Source: Chitinophaga niastensis (GTDB taxonomy: Bacteria; Bacteroidota; Bacteroidia; Chitinophagales; Chitinophagaceae). From it: a DNA stretch of 64,000 bases. The stretch spans positions 248,001 through 312,000 of the forward strand of contig NZ_PYAW01000002.1 in NCBI RefSeq assembly GCF_003014755.1, written 5' to 3'. Numbering within the stretch: position 1 is the stretch's first letter; each line of letters begins with the position of its first letter. Positions 61,401-64,000 of this stretch are shown here, one piece after another. The notes under the pieces are model-generated. The model was not told the origin of the DNA. It saw only the letters and a program-made list of their open reading frames with translations, and did not search any database. The position numbers and the translations under genes were made by a program.

Positions 61401-62909
61401 ACTACCCGCCTGTGGTTTGCCAAAATCCCCGGACTGGTAAGACTGTGCACCTGCAAAGCTATAATCATTATAATAGGTATAGGTTAATGGTGTTAAATCA
61501 TTGGAAGAGATACCCGGTAACGGATTAGTTGCTGTAATAGTTGTTTGTCCCTCTGTTGTATTAGGATCAATCAATGCATCGAATACACCATTTGTTCCTG
61601 AATCGAAACCGCTTTCTATACTAATGCTTTTAGTTGCCTGGTAAACCGGGCGATCATGCGTAGCTACTACCAAGTCTGCAATACCCGGAAAAGTATAACC
61701 AATCGTTTGTGAATTAGCAGCTGTATTCATGGATGTTTGTAATGCATCCTTGGTGGCACCGGAATTATACAAAGCGGTCATGGAAGGCCGGTTAAGTGCA
61801 TCGTAGAAAGTAACCAGCCATTGCGGGGTTGTTCCCGTTCTCAGGTTCCCATCTCTGCTGAACACAAGTCTATCTCTGATGTCATATACCAGTTCTGTAG
61901 AATCAGCTCCCGGTATCTTTTTTACTATCATCCGGTTGCGTCCATCATACCTGTATAGAAAACATAGCTCTTTTACAACATCAGGTGTCAGGGTCCAATT
62001 GCTTTTGATGAGTTCTACCGCTTTGGGAGGGATTACACAGCGAAGGTTGCCCAGGTCATCATATACATAGTAGGTGCAAAGCCAGTTATTATGGCCGTCT
62101 GCAACTTGCGATCCCAGTTCCACTCTGTTCATAACCGCCCGTCCTTCTTTATCTTTAAAAGCGACTACGCGGTAACCACGTTCATCTGTGCTTACATTTT
62201 TATATAACTGACCCGGATCATAGCTACGGGTGCTAACGGGTGTTATACCAGTAGCCGGCATATCCCACACACGCACGCCATCGCCTGCTGTATTTACCTG
62301 GTAGTCCTGTATGACAGGTCGGTTTCCTCCGCTACTGGCCCAGTTATTACCGGGAGAATAAGTTTTAAGCACCCGGTTTAACGGAGAAGCTTCATATTCA
62401 ACCTGGCTGTAAAATATTGATTCTCCTTTAACACCGGGATTCAACACTGCATTCTGATAAAATGTCTGTTGACTGTTGAAGGGATCTGTTTTAAACTTGC
62501 CATCATTGGTATTACCTGACTGCTGTGCATAGGGGAGATACTTAAATTGCTCCCTGCCAAATGGGTCGTAGATGACAGGTGTCACCATATCAACACCCTG
62601 AGGACTGATCTTTTTGCTTACGGTTTGTAGCGGTCTGCCTAATCCGTCGAAATATTGGGTGGTTTGTTTTACTTCAGCTACAGTGCGACTGCCAGCAGTT
62701 ACTATTGCTGTATCAGTAGTGGGCATAGAAGGTTCCCAGGCACGGACATAGTTAATAGTACCATTGGTATAGGCGCTTTGTGGGATAACCGGTGTAGCCC
62801 CGGGCCGGGTACTGTTACCCGGAAGATTCTGGGCTGTTAACGAGGATGCATATACGATCCCCAGCAATACTCCGGATATCTTTTTTATGTTGAGATAAAT
62901 ATTTAACAT
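58419..62909 (-). CDS. Rhs-repeat polymorphic toxin with ParB-like C-terminal domain
   Basis: The 1496-residue secreted protein has a signal peptide (SGVLLGIVYASSLTAQ) and a DUF6443-like N-terminal domain (FDGLGRPLQTVSKKISPQG). Many YD/Rhs repeats follow (YDDLGNLRCVIPPKAV, YSYDEANRIKIADF, YDANGNIGTMNQKG). The core end motif lies near residues 1207-1250 (YDAQLRNLDPQIGRWNQIDP, YASNYDNPIRYNDFLGD). The variable tip of about 240 residues holds DGNHRMNAAIQYTLETGDN near residue 1440, like the ParB/Srx nuclease-type fold. It is likely a contact-delivered or surface toxin. The immunity gene overlaps its stop. Confidence 0.85.
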   Translation of the reverse strand: MLNIYLNIKKISGVLLGIVYASSLTAQNLPGNSTRPGATPVIPQSAYTNGTINYVRAWEPSMPTTDTAIVTAGSRTVAEVKQTTQYFDGLGRPLQTVSKKISPQGVDMVTPVIYDPFGREQFKYLPYAQQSGNTNDGKFKTDPFNSQQTFYQNAVLNPGVKGESIFYSQVEYEASPLNRVLKTYSPGNNWASSGGNRPVIQDYQVNTAGDGVRVWDMPATGITPVSTRSYDPGQLYKNVSTDERGYRVVAFKDKEGRAVMNRVELGSQVADGHNNWLCTYYVYDDLGNLRCVIPPKAVELIKSNWTLTPDVVKELCFLYRYDGRNRMIVKKIPGADSTELVYDIRDRLVFSRDGNLRTGTTPQWLVTFYDALNRPSMTALYNSGATKDALQTSMNTAANSQTIGYTFPGIADLVVATHDRPVYQATKSISIESGFDSGTNGVFDALIDPNTTEGQTTITATNPLPGISSNDLTPLTYTYYNDYSFAGAQSYQSGDFGKPQAGSNPYAELLTGISNMTSGMVTGTKVRVLGTDKWLTTTTYYTDKGRVAQVIADNVGGGQDVVTNLYNFNGKLLSNYLRHKNPRSGATPQTMVLTMLAYDDAGRLTQVTKQLNDDASTQRLIAANTYDELGQLKNKSLGVIGSTPLETLNYEYNIRGSLTGINKGFVNTAGSTGNWFGQELNYDDGFQQNQYNGNIAGIKWKSKSDGISRAYGYSYDEANRIKIADFSQQNSGSTTWTNDKMDFSVSGLTYDANGNIGTMNQKGMKGVTSATIDQLTYTYLPSSNKLQGVADQANDPSSTLGDFKEINGTGNNDYLYDLNGNLTSDANKNITAISYNHLNLPLNITISGKGAIQYKYDAAGNKLEKVVTDNTITPAKITTTDYIGGFVYQNDTLQFAGHEEGRIRATYKTGQPIAYVYDYFVKDHLGNVRMILTEQSDFSMYAATMETSKAATENALFSNIEATRVNKPVGYPQDNSAGDNAFVAKLNVNSGGNKIGPSLVLRVMAGDTVQISAKAFYKSLSPQDTKQAAPIEDMIASLANVFATSTNQGSVHASSTNGQQSPFSSNFTNNDYQRLKDKDPNQNKTDKPKAYLNFVLFDDQFNLVDNNSGVKQVQGDPDNLQSLATDKMPITKSGFLYVYTSNESPQDVFFDNIILGQSTGPILEETHYYPFGLTMAGISSNALKGANYPENRKKYNGIEYTNELDLDIYDAQLRNLDPQIGRWNQIDPKMEKMEMWSPYASNYDNPIRYNDFLGDEPGPGDPEKQYGLVTGREYTLTTPSGFGSSLKYAAQYAAGIVNEFVAGVNQNLNPVYAAGNGAQALVTGKDLQTGHAMSGVDASISILSSIPIGKAFQIGGKLLTSAEGMVARMGEQATGNSLQGAVAKEGVLQSQVLEYAKTNGIYSGQKSLNSISIVGNYLTQMKEGVFNTEQGAAGFIDKGKTIITDGNHRMNAAIQYTLETGDNKFVQSLIQNGNFTHANPAQYGVKVYNLPVKPIK

Positions 62910-62935
62910 ATCATGGGGGTTTTAGGGTCGATGAA

Positions 62936-64000
62936 TTATTGGGTTATTGTAGCCTGGTATTGGTAATCATATTGTTTAATGATTTTACCATCCTGGTCTG
63001 TTATTGTTTTAAGTCGCCCTAATGGATCATAAGAATAATAAACAATCTTATTCTGTGCATCACATTGACTGTTAATACCTACCAGGGGAGCATAAGTATA
63101 GGTAGTCATCTGAGCAGAAGAAGGATAGAGCCGCAGTTCATCGATGAGCGCAGTTCCGGCAATAGTGAGATTATTATTTACCGGGGTAAATTTATATTCA
63201 TATTCTGTCCACCCCATGCGCTGTGTTTTTGCTGTAGCTTGCACCCCATTGATATTTACAGTACCTCCTTTTGCCCAAAAAGTAATGATGTATTCTACAT
63301 TGAGCGGTAATGCGGGTTGTGTGATACTGCCGCTGCTCAACGAATAGGAATATAAACCGGTAATAGCATCTGTACTGTTACGCTGGTTGCCGGATACTAT
63401 CCATCCACCATTGTTATCTGCTTCAAAGCTGGTGTACGAAACGCTTTGTTTCCCTGCATTAACAGTGCTGGCAACCATCAAACAACTATTGTAATCCCAT
63501 AAATAACTGTTTACAAATCCATCTTTTACAACTTCCTGTACATTTCCATAAGGATCAAATCCTGTAATGTCATATTGCGTTTTTAAAGGCTGTCCTGCCA
63601 GTTCTGTTACATACCTGTATGGTTGTACAATGAGATTATTGTTATCCTGGAATTTATAATCTACTGTATTATGTGTTTGCACATTTCCGTTCCTGGATGC
63701 AGTAACATCTGCAGGCAATGCTATATTATTACGGTTTTTTATAGTGTCGGATAATGCATTTGAATTAAGCTCCCAATAGTATTTGAAAGCCGAATTTAAG
63801 GTTTCTCCTTTGCTGGATTGGCTGATGCTTTCTTTGATAAGCGTATAAGGTGTGGTGTTATAGTTATTTGTTACAGAAGATTGTAAATACCCGTTTCCAT
63901 TAAGCGCATAATCCGTTTCCATTGTAGAAAGCAGCTTTTTCTGCTGAAAATAGATCGGGTAATTATTTATATAGTATGCTCCGAATTCAACTGGTTGAGG
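62936..64000 (-). CDS. Rhs-associated surface protein, C-terminal part (truncated by the window)
   Basis: The frame is open from the window edge (64000) to the stop at 62936, 354 residues shown, with no start inside. The end reads YYSYDPLGRLKTITDQDGKI and YDYQYQATITQ, an Rhs/YD-like repeat. Before it lies a beta domain that resembles a carbohydrate-binding module (YIITFWAKGGTVNINGVQAT). It ends 26 bases before the Rhs gene on the same strand, so both belong to one unit. Such long partner proteins often precede Rhs genes in Chitinophagaceae. Confidence 0.75.
   Translation of the reverse strand, partial: PQPVEFGAYYINNYPIYFQQKKLLSTMETDYALNGNGYLQSSVTNNYNTTPYTLIKESISQSSKGETLNSAFKYYWELNSNALSDTIKNRNNIALPADVTASRNGNVQTHNTVDYKFQDNNNLIVQPYRYVTELAGQPLKTQYDITGFDPYGNVQEVVKDGFVNSYLWDYNSCLMVASTVNAGKQSVSYTSFEADNNGGWIVSGNQRNSTDAITGLYSYSLSSGSITQPALPLNVEYIITFWAKGGTVNINGVQATAKTQRMGWTEYEYKFTPVNNNLTIAGTALIDELRLYPSSAQMTTYTYAPLVGINSQCDAQNKIVYYSYDPLGRLKTITDQDGKIIKQYDYQYQATITQ

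Overview
The window looks like a chromosomal segment from a member of the Bacteroidota, most likely a Chitinophaga-type (Chitinophagaceae) bacterium. Evidence: Bacteroidota-style promoters (TTTG, about 19 bases, TAnnTTTG) with A-rich starts instead of strong Shine-Dalgarno sites, a type IX secretion outer-membrane protein (PorV) and a C-terminal sorting domain, many lipoproteins, a BACON domain, a fused E1 alpha/beta dehydrogenase and a large Rhs gene with the N-terminal domain usual in this group. The genus is inferred from general resemblance, not from a search.

Layout. 1-2.6 kb: the end of an OmpR-type response regulator with its histidine kinase, converging on a putative membrane anti-sigma-like gene and an ECF sigma factor. 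2.7-6.2 kb: small lipoproteins, a Crp/Fnr regulator and an alpha/beta hydrolase. 6.2-7.8 kb: decayed serine-recombinase and XRE fragments, a cargo gene resembling a nucleotide cyclase core, and a tRNA-Met whose 3' end is repeated on the far side of the cargo gene. 7.9-15.8 kb: housekeeping genes (MscS channel, glpD, nitroreductase, thioesterase, rdgB, ilvE). 16-47 kb: translation genes. rpsL-rpsG come first, then a 6.5-kb surface block (collagen-like protein, PorV, sorted protein), then fusA, then a second insert (glycosyltransferase, deacetylase, beta-barrel, array of tiny peptide genes), and then the long S10-spc-alpha run from rpsJ to rplQ with secY, map, infA, rpmJ and rpoA. 47-56.7 kb: zinc-ribbon membrane protein, carA, an aminotransferase, a DUF1573 protein, the E1 fusion and hypothetical proteins. 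56.9-64 kb: a polymorphic-toxin locus with an Rhs protein, a candidate immunity gene, a displaced toxin tail and a DUF7710 gene.

The most striking feature is at 28.78-29.80 kb. Four tandem modules each carry a short conserved leader, a 21-28-codon gene for a hydrophobic or amphipathic peptide, and an intrinsic terminator. The two last peptides are nearly identical in sequence although many of their codons differ silently, so the peptides are under selection. The leaders can be folded by eye into an H-type pseudoknot whose two stems both show compensatory changes. I do not recognise this RNA or this peptide family; it is the best candidate here for an undescribed system (riboswitch- or sRNA-controlled small toxin or modulin-like peptides).

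All calls come from reading the sequence; no database search or folding program was run.
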